Origin: Agelaius tricolor
Taxonomy: Eukaryota; Chordata; Aves; Passeriformes; Icteridae
Assembly (NCBI GenBank): GCA_023055355.1
Contig: JALJCS010000001.1
Coordinates: 56,425,381 to 56,489,380, forward strand
Direction of reading: 5' to 3'
DNA: 64,000 bases
The notes under the pieces are model-generated. The model was given only the letters and a program-made list of their open reading frames with translations, was not told the DNA's origin and made no database searches. Shown here piece after piece: positions 50,534 to 62,201 of this stretch; position 1 is the first letter of the stretch, and each line of letters opens with the position of its first letter. The position numbers and the translations under genes are program-made.

Positions 50534-53500
50534 GTATGGGACTCAAAATGCATCAAAAACATTGGGCTCAATGGCAACTCGCTGACACAGACAACTTTTC
50601 ATAAGCAATAGTCATAGTTGAGTTGCTTTTCAGATTTTTCTAAAGGCTAGTTGAGCAGGTAGGCTTAATCCCAGAGAGGGAGCTCCTGCTATTGGTAGAG
50701 TGTGGACAATTCATTTGTTTGTTCAGTTAGATGTATCCTAACCTCGGGCAGCATTATGATAAACAAAAAAATTGCATAATTAAGGGATATTTAACATTAG
50801 AACTTGGTTGAGGAGTGTCCCAGAAGTCAAAATTCAGCAGCTGGTCAGTTAATCTCAACTAGTTTGGTGATCCATATGTACGTATGTATATCCTAAAGAA
50901 CTTGTACATATACGCATTTATATCCTAAAGTACTTGCTCATTTTCATCCCAGTCACATTCTGTAAAGAATACCAAGAGACTTGAATTTAAGGAACCCCAC
51001 AATAGATTTGGAGGAAGGCTGCATCATTCACTCCAAAGTTTTCTTTAAAAATCTTTGTGGGGAAGATTTTTGTGTTGTGCAGTTGCGGGTCCAGCCCATA
51101 AACTCATGGATTGACAGCTCTTGCATAAATCACAATAGTCTCTGTGCAGCCTTCTTGCTGTGCTGGCTTGAGAGCTCCTCCTGAGCCCCTTTCACCTCCA
51201 CCTGTCCGTTGTGAAATTCCTAGGATAGAAAATGCACCACTGAGCTCTGTGTGTCACTTCTGGCACCAGATGGCACCATTTCTTTGCCTTTGAATCAAAG
51301 CCATCCCTCCGGGTGTGTAATATAGCCTAATGTTACATGTGTTGCTCGTTTTCTATACAGTTGTTACAAGTGTTATTTCGTATAAATTCAAGAGCAGTTT
51401 TTATATACAAGCACGTTAGGTTTTATTAGTATTGAATTGATAATGCTATTATTATCTAGTCAAATATTCTGGAAGAGCAAATGCAGGAGAGTGACCAGTG
51501 ATTCAGGGTAATATTGCTGGAGGAAGGAATAATGCTGCAGGCAGGAAGGAATTAAAAATGGGGCAGCTTGAAGTTTCATGTACATTTGAGCAAGTTTAGT
51601 AGCTAGGAGTGGTCCTGAGCATCTGCAGCAAGACAGCAGCTTTATGATAATGCACATTTTGGGATCAGCCAGAACATATAAGCATATTTTTTGCATATTT
51701 TTGGCTCACGTTTTCTTTGCTAAATACCTGTGAAAAAGCATAACATGAAGTGAATGTTCTGAATCATATCTTATTAGACTACTTCAAAAGTCAAGTCTAT
51801 TGAGATGTTTGTTAGATATCTTATTAATTTTAAAAGATATCAGTCACCACATCCCCTGTTAAAGGCTGTATGTAAAAGAACTTAAGGGGACTTTTGTATT
51901 AGCTATATTTAGAATTAAAATAAGAGGAAGGAAGATAGTAGAAGGAAATTACATCTTGATTTTTGGGAAGTTTGTATTAGTATGCATGTATGTAAGTAGA
52001 TACCATGTCTACTGACCCGTGTTTCTTTAGAATTTCAGAGAAGAATGTGGGCAAGTATCTTCATACTTGAGAATTATTTTAATGGAAAACACAAAACCTC
52101 ATGGGACATTGCTTTTATCAGATGCTTTATTATTTTAAATTTTCTTTTCAAGTCATATTTTTGCTTACTCTTCCTTGTTTTCAGTTGAAAGAGACATTTT
52201 AGATACTCAGTGCATTGGACACTAATACCACAAGTGTCATTGCACTTGGTAATGTGAGGGAATAGAGTATACTGAATGACAGTAATTTTCTGCTGGGGCT
52301 CAGATATGTCATTTATTGAGCATTTGTGAATGACTGGAATTTGCAAAAGAGCAGATAACTATTCAAGCTGCTAGCCATTAAATTTGTGGCTTAATTTGAT
52401 TGCAGCTTGGTTTTTGACTATTCTGCTTGGTGTTTTATAATCAAGACTTTTCTTAGTCTCCAAGGAAAGCTCTGGAGCACCAAAGAGAGGCCCTTTTGTT
52501 GCTAACATGACAGGTGGTGACAAGGTGCCATTGAAACTCAAGTAGTGAAGTGTCATCCTCAGTCTTTGAGCTGTTTTAATTCCTAACTTGGTACTTCTTG
52601 CAATGAGTGTAGAACACTCATTTGTAATCAATTGTAATTTTGAAGAATTTTCTTACTGAAAATGTCATACAACCAAAAAAAGTCTTCTAATTTATCAGCC
52701 TGAAGCAGTAGTCTTATTTACTTTTGAAAAGATATTGTAATAATATATTATTCTGCCTACTGTATCTTGCAACTCCTATTGCTATTTTTCCTTGAAAACT
52801 TGTGGGTTTTGAAGAAGTAAAAGGAGACATAAAATTAAGCAGAAATATATACTTGAAAAAATAATCATCAATTTAGCAGGCAAGCTTATACAAATGTTTT
52901 CACTTCTTAGATCAAAATTCTAACTTGTTACGGAGCATCTAAGGAGACAGGAATGATAGCTTCAGCAGAAATATGAAACACTTCTACCATTTTTTATTTG
53001 AAGTATATTAATTGAAAGCTTTGAAACTGGATACTGAATGGAGCAACAGTATATGGTAGGAGAGAAGACAAGACACATGTGAATAGTCATAATAGTCATA
53101 GGCTATTCATTTTCATCTTTCTTGTCTAAAAATCTTAAGCTTGTGATGGTGTTTGGCCATAAATACACCATTTCCTAAGCATAAAACCCTCAATAGTTTA
53201 AAATATAGTCTACTTTATGCTAGTTTCCCTCTTTTTAAAGAAAGGTTAGTCCTGTGCAGCTCAGCTTTTAACTCAGTAGACTTAGACAAAACTAAAACGA
53301 GATTAAAATACAGCTTATCCAAACAGTGACAAAAAGCGATACAGTCTGCATTTAATCTTATTATGTGACTGATTGTTCCTATCACTTTTGAGCCTGTTAG
53401 ACCCTGTGAGTTATTGTTTGGACAATTCATTCTTTCTGGTGAGAGCTGAATGGGGCATTTTTTGCAGTTGTGGCCACTACATGACCTCATTTCCCTGGCA

Positions 53501-53653
53501 CGCACTGTGCGAGGGAGCTTCATCTTCCTCAGATAAATGGAGATAGATGGGGGGCGGGGGGAAATGGGGCAGGAAGAGTGAGAGACGCTCCCCTTTGCTG
53601 CAGCGTGCAGCTCACAGAGGTGGGCTCAGCTCCAGGCAGGATGCGAACGTGAG

Positions 53654-53687
53654 CCGTCCGTCCGTCGGTCGGTCGGTCCGTCCGTCC
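53654..53687. repeat. CCGT/CGGT tetranucleotide run
   Basis: Three CCGT-type units, three CGGT units and two more CCGT units in a row inside the CpG island. Likely length-variable. Confidence 0.85.
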
Positions 53688-53825
53688 CTGCGCTCTGCGG
53701 CGCGGCGCGCACGGAGTCTCGGGCGGCCGCCGCTCCGCTCGGCGGTGTCGCAGCGCGGCCGGACGCGCCGGGCCGGGTCCCTCGGCTGGCGACATCCTGC
53801 TCGTCAGCAGAGCGGCAGCGCTGCC

Positions 53826-53921
53826 ATGGTATTGGCTGCGCTGGGAGGAGACAGCTTCACTCCGCCGCGGAAGCTGAAATGCTGCCGGTCCTGTGGCCCT
53901 TCCCGGCTGCATCAGCACTAG
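53826..53921 (+). other. 31-codon upstream ORF in the candidate 5' leader
   Basis: The ATG sits in a near-ideal Kozak context (gctgccATGg) and reads MVLAALGGDSFTPPRK onward to TAG at 53919-53921, nine bases before the candidate nesprin start at 53931. If the island is transcribed, this frame would compete for scanning ribosomes. No homology to a known peptide is recognised. Confidence 0.4.
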
Positions 53922-53930
53922 GGGAAAAAA

Positions 53931-53942
53931 ATGTTTTCTCAG
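53931..53942 (+). CDS. SYNE1: Candidate alternative start (MFSQ) of a short SYNE1 isoform
   Basis: ATG TTT TCT CAG runs directly into exon 37 in frame. The same twelve bases contain the pyrimidine run and AG used as acceptor by long transcripts. The ATG has A at -3. In the long form these bases are removed as intron; in a transcript starting in the island they would be coding. Confidence 0.5.
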
Positions 53943-54137
53943 GAGCTGGCTCAGAAGATCAAAGGATACCAGGAGCAAATTGCTTCTCTGAATTCCAAGT
54001 GCAAGATGCTGACAATGAAAGCAAAACATGCCACCATGCTGCTGACAGTGACAGAAGTGGAGGGGCTGTCCGAGGGAATGGAGGAGCTGGATTCAGACCT
54101 GCTGCCAGCACACGCCACTCATCCCTCGGTGGTTATG
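53943..54137 (+). CDS. SYNE1: SYNE1 window exon 37 (65 codons)
   Basis: It encodes ELAQKIKGYQEQIASLNSKC, MKAKHATMLLTVTEVEG and HPSVVM before gtaagc, almost unchanged from human. It may double as the first coding exon of a short isoform. No element is seen in the following intron (54138-55170). Confidence 0.96.
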
Positions 54138-55170
54138 GTAAGCAATGCCTTGGTCACTGTACTCATTATCTGAGCTGCTTCCTCTTGCATCATTACAACA
54201 CCCTTGTGCAGCAAATTGCCACAGCTCATATCTACCTTTTGAAATGGCTGTAGTGTGGCAAACCAAACAAGTTGCAGCTTCCCTTTTCTGTATTTTACTT
54301 TATGTAAGTTCTCAAGACTTGTTGATAAAGGCTGAAGTTATTTAACAGACAAATACGTGAAATTTGTGAGCAATAATATGCAAATATTGTGCTTTTTATT
54401 TTGTAGCTGCCAGCATGCAAGTACAAATGCTAAGAAATTGATGAGTTGCAGGAATAAAATAAAACCAGAATAAATACAATTTCATTAGATGTTGCAGTGT
54501 ATAGGCTTTTCACACATTAAAATGTTGATGTGATAATTGACAGTATGCTGCTGTATTCTCAGATGAGTGTACTGGAAATGAAAACTGTCTAAGTACTGCC
54601 ATAGGCCCCATGTTTGACTTTGCTTTTGTTTGTTCCTAACTGGGTCTCATTACAAACATTCTGTTGATGCTACTGAGATTTTCATCTGAGTGTCAGACTT
54701 CAGGATTTATCCCTCTATAGCACCATTGGGGAAGGAAGGGGGTTACATTTGAATACTGGGTTGTGTGTATTTTATATTTCAAGTCTGTTCCTTGTTGTTC
54801 CAACTGGACCTGGATACTGAGACAAATAGTCCAGTATTCTGTAGCTCTCCATAGTATTTCTGTACGCAGCAGAGATCGTATTAGAAGATGTTTAGGCAAA
54901 CCTGAATTTGTTATTATTGAGTTGCTTGCTCTACATTGTCTTTTAAAATCCATTAGGGTACAGGAGAGCATTTTCATACTGAAGTATGACAAGTAAATGA
55001 GACTATTTATTCAACAGATTTCTAAACTGGTAAATGTAGGAGCATGAAGCATGACTAATTAATGTCGTGGTAATTCTGGCCATGTGTTGTTTTGATCTCA
55101 GTCTAAGTCAAGCCTCAGCTGAGGTAACTGATTTTCTTCCTGTGCTCTGGGGTTGCTTTTCCTGTGGCAG

Positions 55171-55311
55171 ATGACTGCTGGTCGCTGTCACACGCTGCTC
55201 TCCCCTGTCACTGAGGAGTCTGGGGAGGAGGGAACCAACAGTGAGATTTCTTCTCCACCTGCCTGTCGCTCTCCCTCACCTGTGGCTAATACAGATGCTT
55301 CTGTTAACCAG
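55171..55311 (+). CDS. SYNE1: SYNE1 window exon 38 (47 codons), Ser/Pro/Glu-rich linker
   Basis: It encodes MTAGRCHTLLSPVTEESGEE, then SSPPACRSPSPVANTDAS, ending VNQ|gtacct. This is not spectrin helix: it is rich in Ser, Pro, Thr and acidic residues, a likely disordered, phosphorylatable insert. It appears unchanged from the human sequence I remember, although neighbouring rod residues do vary. Its length is a multiple of three, so skipping would keep frame. The following intron (55312-59814) is the longest here; it holds a perfect hairpin and a CR1 fragment. Confidence 0.95.
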
Positions 55312-55898
55312 GTACCTCTCTCTTGGCATTCATTCAGCTTTTATCTCAGACATGCATGGTTCCATTCCACAGGTGGTTTATTTAATCCTCTGAAATAATG
55401 TTTAACTATAGCTCCAAGGAACTGAAGCTTAACCTCTTACCAAACTGAACCTTCAGGTTCTGGTTCAAAATGGATACAGGTATTGAAATTGTATAAAGCC
55501 AGTGTTACAGCTATTCATTATTTTTAAAAGTAAATTTTAAGTGACAATTACAGTGTCACCAGTATTTTCTACTTATATCATAATTTTTATTTTCTCGGTA
55601 GTACTCAATGGAATCTTGCATCCTGAGAAAAAAAGCCTTTTTGTACTCCCCATAATGAAACATTGCATTATGTCCATATCCATCTATCTTACTGTACAAT
55701 TGCCATTTTGGCACTGAAATCACAGCCTGGTATCTTCTACTTAATATCATTTCAGTTATTAACTTTCATGTGGGTTTTTTTCATGTATTTTTCATTTCCA
55801 TGGCAGTCTATTTTAAGCACCAGTGAGGCAGATCAGTGAAATTACAGATATTAGATTTTAAATCAAAACTCTTACACTTCTTGTAGGAGGAGCAAGTG

Positions 55899-55949
55899 TA
55901 CATTTTAATCAATACTGACACAGCAAGTGTCAGTATTGATTAAAATGTA
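55899..55949. repeat. Perfect inverted repeat, 23-bp arms, 5-base loop
   Basis: The left arm 55899-55921 (tacattttaat...) is the exact reverse complement of 55927-55949, separated by agcaa. The octamer agcaagtg stands before the left arm (55891-55898) and again across the loop and right arm start (55922-55929). The transcript could fold into a 51-base hairpin. Confidence 0.95.
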
Positions 55950-58690
55950 AACATTAAGCCAGCACATTGAGCATCAGACACATAAAGTCACACATAAAAT
56001 GTTATGCTTTGGAAGTTTAGAAGTGAACTTTAGAAGCCATCACCATCTCACTGAATTCATCATGTTCTGGATTTTGTGGCTGATTGGTTGGTTTTGCATT
56101 TGTGACTGCTTCCAAAATTGACCACTGCAGATTTGAAGGTTAGAATGTGTTGTGTTGCACTGCTGAGTAGAATTAGGCAAGTTTGAGCAAGATGCTCATT
56201 GATTCCTTCTGCTAATTTCAGAAATGCATATGGTGATATAGAAGTTGCTAAATACAATACATAAGAAAAAATATTAAAGTAGGATAATAAGAGTGGTGAA
56301 AAAATCACCAATGGCATACTAAAAAGTGTTGTATAATGCATAAGAAGGATTTTTCTAGTTTTCTATCATTTTAGATAATCAGAAAGTTCCCTGTGAAGTT
56401 TACTTACAGTAGAAAGGCATTTATATGTTTCAACATAGAAGTCTTATGACACCATTAACTAATGAAGGAGGTAAAGGACCAAAAGCAGCTTGCTTTCTAA
56501 TCAACAAAGCTTATGTCAGTTCTTTACTTTTCTCTGAAAATGTAAAACAAGTCAAACAGTTCCAGTCACTCAGACAATAAGAAAAACACAGTGAACATGC
56601 TGTTGCACCATGAGCTGACACCAAAATACATGATTTAGAATAAGTGATTTATTAGGGCAAAATTGAAAAATATTATATCTTTCGTTTAGCAGAAGATTTT
56701 TGAGAAAGGTACAGTTGATGCTGTTATAATAATCTCAAAACTTAGAGCTGAAGTTTTCTTCTGTGTGGTTAATGTTGAAATGAACTGCATGTATTAAACA
56801 ACCAGCGGAAGAATGTTCCAAAATGCGGTGGTTTACTTACAAAATTCTTAGGTTCACACTCACATGAGATTAGGACTAAAGAAGCTATGAAACTGCCAGT
56901 GCTGTTCATTATGAATGCCCAGGGAGACCTCAGGAGAAAAGGTTGGTTAAAAAACAGTATCTTAGACATTAGTGAACTAGGAGCTCAAATGTAAGTTATA
57001 AACATTTTGTATTTTTAAAGCAAATCAGGAAAATAAATTTAGAAATATTTTGTTTTAAAAAGTAGCAAAAGTTAAGAACTAATTTCCCACAGGAAAATCA
57101 TCTGCAAACTACTAGAAAAAAATGTGAGCATGAACTCCAGAAAGTGAAGAATAACATGAGTTTAGTCTTCGGAAAAAAATGTAAAACTCTTCTGAAGAGG
57201 CAATTGGGGAAGGAAAGGTTACGTTTTAAGACTGCTTTTTAATTCATCCTGAAAAACTCTCTATAGTGTTTCAACAGTTTCCTAGCATCTCTTAATGTGA
57301 AACATAGCTAGTCTGAATTCAGACATCTACACACTTTATTTACATTTCTAACAAGTAATGAAAATATAAAACAAGTGCCAATTGCTTATTAGTGAAAATT
57401 ATGCAGATATTGAAATAGATTAAAACAAGACCAGAAATACAAGAAAGTGACAATTCTAGCACTAATATAAGTTAAAAAATGGGGTTTTTTCTGAAACTCC
57501 TCCAAAAACAGCATGGTGAGGGGAACTATAAAGGTGTATATGTTGGAAACACTGAGTAATTTCATAATATATTAAATATTATGTTAACAGACCTGAAATA
57601 CAGATAATTTTGATGTTTAGCAAAATCAGACCCTTCATCTGTGCTGCAGTACCGAATGAGAATCCTTTGAGGCTAAATCTCCTTGCACTTACCCAAAGAT
57701 ATAATTGATTAAAATTTTAAAACACCTTTTAAAACTTGGTTTCCTGATACACAGTGCAGAGCATTGAACTGGAAAAGCTGAAGTGTTGGCACCATGCCCT
57801 GTAGGCAACAGCTGATCCTGTGATTTTAGTCTTATCCAGTGGGTCACTGTTAAATGCTTTTCTATTTCCTTGTACACAGCCTACTTAAGGATTCTTTCTC
57901 TCTCCCTTACGAATACTCATCTAGGTTGCATCAGCCCTTGTTACATATCTTACAAAATCTAAACACACCCTTTTGTCACTGCATCTAACAACAAAACCTG
58001 ACTACTGTTCATTGGCTACTTTTCATAAGAACAGCCATGGGATATTAGGGCCTTTATAGGGGCAAGAGAATCTTTTACTTGCATGAGCATCTGGATTCCT
58101 TCTGTCCTGGCGTGAAAGCTCTGCCAAAGAGAAGCTGCCATGTTGTATACTCCACAAAGCAGTTGGAAAGATGGGGAAAGGGATTGCTTTTCCCTCTCTG
58201 TGTAAACAAGCCCTTTATTCTAAAACCATATTAAGAGGTCACAGAAGCATTGGTCTTGAGAGGGACTGGCAAAGGGCTGGAGAGTAGCTACAGGCAAGGC
58301 AAAATGAGAAGTTATCTCCACTGGTGCAATTTTTCACCATTACTTGGAAAGATCACTTGTGGTCAGAGTGAAAAATTCTGAAATTGCAGTCCTGAATGCT
58401 GTGCTAAGCTGTTACCTATTCCATGCTGGCTCCTGGACGTTATAACAACTTCATCATTTAATTTTTTAAGTTTCCCATTTATTGTCTTTGAAGAAGTACC
58501 TAATCATACACTTTTGGTCAGTTTTATGGGAGTGATCTGGTTTCTGTGCTCTTCCAGAGCTTGTCTGGTTTTGTTCACATATGGTATTAGATAACACATT
58601 TGCATTCTGTTCCAAATTAGGATCCTTCTTACACTTTGAGCTCTAGTACCCCAGAATTAGTCTTGTTTAGTACCTAACTTTTATACATCT

Positions 58691-59003
58691 ATACAGAATC
58701 ACAGAATGGTTGGGGTTGAAGGGACCTCCAGAGATCATCTCGCCCAACACCCTTTGTCAAACAGGACCATGTACAGCAGATTGTCCAGGACTATATTCAG
58801 GTTGATTTTTGAGTGTCTAAGGATGGAGACCTTGGAACTTCCCTAGACAGTCTGTCCCAGTGCTCAGTCACCCTAACAGCAAAAAAGCATTTCCTGGTAT
58901 TCAGAGAGAATCTCCTGTTCTTCAGTTTGTGCCCATTGCCTCTGTTCCTGTCAGTAAGCACCACTGAGTCTGCTTTGCACCCTCCCTTGAGGCAGCATTT
59001 TTC
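58691..59003 (-). mobile_element. CR1 LINE, 5'-truncated, reverse orientation
   Basis: Read on + it begins with acagaatcacagaatggttg and continues with gaagggacctccagagatc and cagtttgtgcccattgcctc, the reverse complement of a CR1 3' end. It is longer in the 5' direction than the element at 41793. Its edge near 59003 is approximate. Confidence 0.93.
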
Positions 59004-59814
59004 ACCTCCCAAATAATGTAGTGCTAACTGTCATACATGATTTCAGTTTTAAATAATCCTTGTCATCAAGTCTGCTTTCCTGACCTAAGTATAGGTACTG
59101 TACTTGTTTCCTTAATTCTACATTTTCTGTAGATGTTTTCAGTTGTCATCTGCAACAGTTGAAGAAATCTCCATACACTAAGTATAGAATTTCTGGTGAG
59201 AAATAATTCCACTCTGAATTTTCATTGGTGGTTTGACATTTTCCCATTTCTTTAGCAATTTTGGTCCCTTTTCTGAATATCCTTTATAAGTTAGTTGAGG
59301 CTCCCTGTTTGTTTGAAAGCTTACAATAAGCTGATGCTTCATACTCTTTCTTGCCTCATTTACCAGTCCTTCAGTATATTCCTTTTAGGTTCTTTTGCTG
59401 CTCTCTCTGTGATAGTGTTCATTAGGTTGGTATTTGCCACCTACAGTACCATAACCTGCTGTCTTCTGTGATGGGTTTTCCCCCATGTGTAGTTGTAATG
59501 GTGCTGGAACAACACTCCCGTTTACAGCACTTCCCTTCCCAGCCTTTCTGTGATTGTCCACAGTTGCCTTCTGCACCACCTAGCTAATATGAACGTGAAA
59601 AAAATGCATCCAAAATCCTCACCATAGTGAAGGTCCAAAACATGCTCAGTCTGCTACTATTAAATATTGATTTACCTTGTTATTAAAGAGGTTTCCTGGT
59701 TGTTTTGGCTTTGTGGGCTTTATTTTAATGGACATATGCAGTGGGGCAGTATTGGGGGGATAGCATGCAGTATCTTTCTTTTTGAAAGTGCAATAATGTA
59801 CTTCGTGCTTGTAG

Positions 59815-59982
59815 GACATTGCTTATTACCAAGCCTTATCTGCTGAACAGTTGCAGACAGAAGCTGCTAAAATTCATCCCAGCACCTCAGCCACCCAGGA
59901 GTTTTATGAACCTGGCTTAGAATCATCTGCTAGTGCCAAATTGGATGATTTGCAGCGTTCTTGGGAAACACTGAAAAATGTG
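59815..59982 (+). CDS. SYNE1: SYNE1 window exon 39 (56 codons)
   Basis: It encodes IAYYQALSAEQLQTEAAKI, STSATQEFYEPGLESSAS and LDDLQRSWETLKNV before gtaagt. The first half continues the non-helical linker of exon 38; the Trp-containing end starts a new repeat. No element is seen in the following intron (59983-60728). Confidence 0.95.
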
Positions 59983-60728
59983 GTAAGTTTGCATTTGGAG
60001 ACTTCAAAATAGTTGTCTAGCTTGTAAGGAATAGAATTCAAATCGCTGGCACATATATTCTTCCCTGCAGTTTTGGTTTTCAAATGGTAACTTTAATTGT
60101 TAGTTGGGATATATTATTTTTGTTCTTTGTTTGAAAGCCTGTGCAAGATGGACCTCCATTAATAAAAATAAGAGTCATTAAAGCTGCTCGTTGGCTTCAG
60201 AAATATTGACTATTGACAGACTGTGTTCCATAATCTAGTAGGGATATCCAGTCATTTTGGTTGAGTAGCTAAAGAAGACCCAGAATCCAGTTTGTCCAGT
60301 TTGTACTGGATCAACACATTTGTGTGTAGTTTTGCAGCATAATCATTCAGTGATGCATGAGAATGGTCAGAGTCTTGATCACATGCTAAAAAATTTAATT
60401 CCTTTCAGTACAGTAGCTGTTTCGGGGTATTAGTAGCTATGTGTCTAGCAAGTAGTGCACATCCATGTTCAAGTGCATGAAATCTAAAATAATGCATGAG
60501 AATGGGCATAGATTTTCTCTGCTTTATTAATATCTATTTCTTTTAAGCAGCAGAACCTAGAATTTTACTGATGAAATTTTAAGCAAATAAATATTTTTAA
60601 TATGGATGTTTTGCTTTGTAATTTATACTCTTGAAAACTTGTTGTTGTTTTTTTGCTTTAGTGTCTTAAGCCTAGAGACATATGAAGCAGACTGAATAGC
60701 AGAATTTATACCTCCCATTCTTTTTCAG

Positions 60729-60890
60729 ATCAGTGAAAAGCAGCGCACACTCTATGAAGCTCTTGAGCGTCAACAGAAATATCAGGACACACTCCAGTCT
60801 ATATCCACAAAAATGGAGACCACTGAAATGAAACTAAATGAGAGTTTGGAACCAGCCAAAAGCCCAGAGAGCCAGATGGCTGAACATCAG
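60729..60890 (+). CDS. SYNE1: SYNE1 window exon 40 (54 codons)
   Basis: It encodes ISEKQRTLYEALERQQKYQ, then AKSPESQMAEHQ before gtaaaa. Matches human. The following intron (60891-62006) includes a 124-codon antisense open frame at 61622-61996 of unknown meaning. Confidence 0.95.
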
Positions 60891-62006
60891 GTAAAATCTT
60901 TTATGTGAAGAGGATAGGAAGAGCGCACATTGCCTGCATATCTTTTGTTCTGTTTTTTAGACAGTAACCTTCTTCATGGCTGGATATCTCAAACACATGC
61001 ATTTGTTGCTTGAACCTTCTCTGTTAACTGTATGTCTTGCCTTTCTGACTTCCTGCTGTTCTAAAGGTGGTGTGATGGGGATTCTTTTAATAAGGAGCCT
61101 TTTTGAAAGAAATAGAATAGATCATAAGAGTTTGTCCAGTTGAAATTTTCAGCAAAAGCTTTTGTCCAAGACTGTGTCCAATGACAGCTATACATACTGT
61201 TCTTCAGCATCATTGCTGAAGAATATTTATAATGTTGCCAAATTTACTAAAATCATAACTAATGCTGATGCATTATATATTGATCAAAATACATTTTTCA
61301 CCTCGTTAAACAAAACATATCAAAAACTCCCTCACAAGGGAAGTCTGAATAATAAAAGCATGCTTTATTAAGTAAGGCATCTGATATAGGTCTGAGTTGT
61401 AATCACCTAAGCCTTCTATCTGATAGCTTGAACCCATCTAATCTGTCGGAATTCAGAGATTTATTCCGTGGTGCAGAATAAGTTCCTACTTATCCTATGA
61501 ACCAGGTTTCAAGATACTCTAAAAGGATGGTACCATGGAATAAATCTCTAAATATTTACATCTATTGCTGGATGTTCTTTATCCAGTTAGAAAGTTTTAG
61601 GCTGGAAGCTGAAACATGCCCTTATTTTTCTCCAAACACACACTCACTCACTTCTTCATCATCTTCACTGTGAATACTAGAATGCCCTACACATAATTTA
61701 TTGGAAGAATGGATTTCCAATTTCCAAAATAATTCCTTGTGATATGCTTGAAATTCAAGATATGTAATTAAATGCATATTTAAGTAACCAGATACCTGAT
61801 CCTGACTCAAGCCTCTAAAAGCAGGACTCCGTCTATATAGAATACCATCTCTGCCATGCTGGTAGCGATGGTCTGCTCTACTCTTGTGTTCCTGGTGCTC
61901 CTCGAGATAGTTGTCTTGAATTTTATATTTAGTCTGTGTCTCCTGAAATACTTCCTTCTTGCTGGTAAGTAAAGCAAATGCATCCTCTGCTCTCATTTCT
62001 TAATAG

Positions 62007-62201
62007 GCTTTGATGGATGAGATTTTAATGTTGCAAGAAGAAATCAGTGAGCTTCAGACATCATTGGCCCAGGAGCTTGTTTCAGAACCACTGGATGTGG
62101 AAGGTGCTGATCAAATGGCATTGCAGTCCACCCTCACGGTCTTGGCAGAGCGAATGGCCACGATTCGAATGAAGGCATCAGGAAAACGACAGCTATTAGA
62201 G
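62007..62201 (+). CDS. SYNE1: SYNE1 window exon 41 (65 codons)
   Basis: It encodes ALMDEILMLQEEISELQTSL, LQSTLTVLAERMATIRMKAS and GKRQLLE before gtacaa, as in human. It ends between codons; the next exon lies beyond the window. Confidence 0.95.

Larger units (their letters stand above)
53600..53930 (+). promoter_or_regulatory. SYNE1: CpG island abutting window exon 37; candidate internal promoter and 5' UTR
   Basis: Composition changes abruptly from AT-rich intron to very GC- and CpG-rich sequence, then back at exon 37. It includes a CCGT/CGGT tetranucleotide run (53654-53687), several GC-box-like blocks and an inverted CCAAT box (attgg near 53831). No TATA box is seen. With the in-frame ATG at 53931 it has the layout of an alternative first exon contiguous with exon 37. 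Internal SYNE1 promoters are known for short brain and muscle forms (CPG2 is one such mid-gene product). Linking this island to CPG2 is inference. Confidence 0.6.

Noticed and set aside
53529..54029. 166-codon antisense frame and overlapping 124-codon sense frames in the exon 37 island
   Set aside because: They span the CpG island and out-of-frame parts of exon 37, with no protein-like conservation recognised. Only the 31-codon frame at 53826 was kept, for its position and start context.
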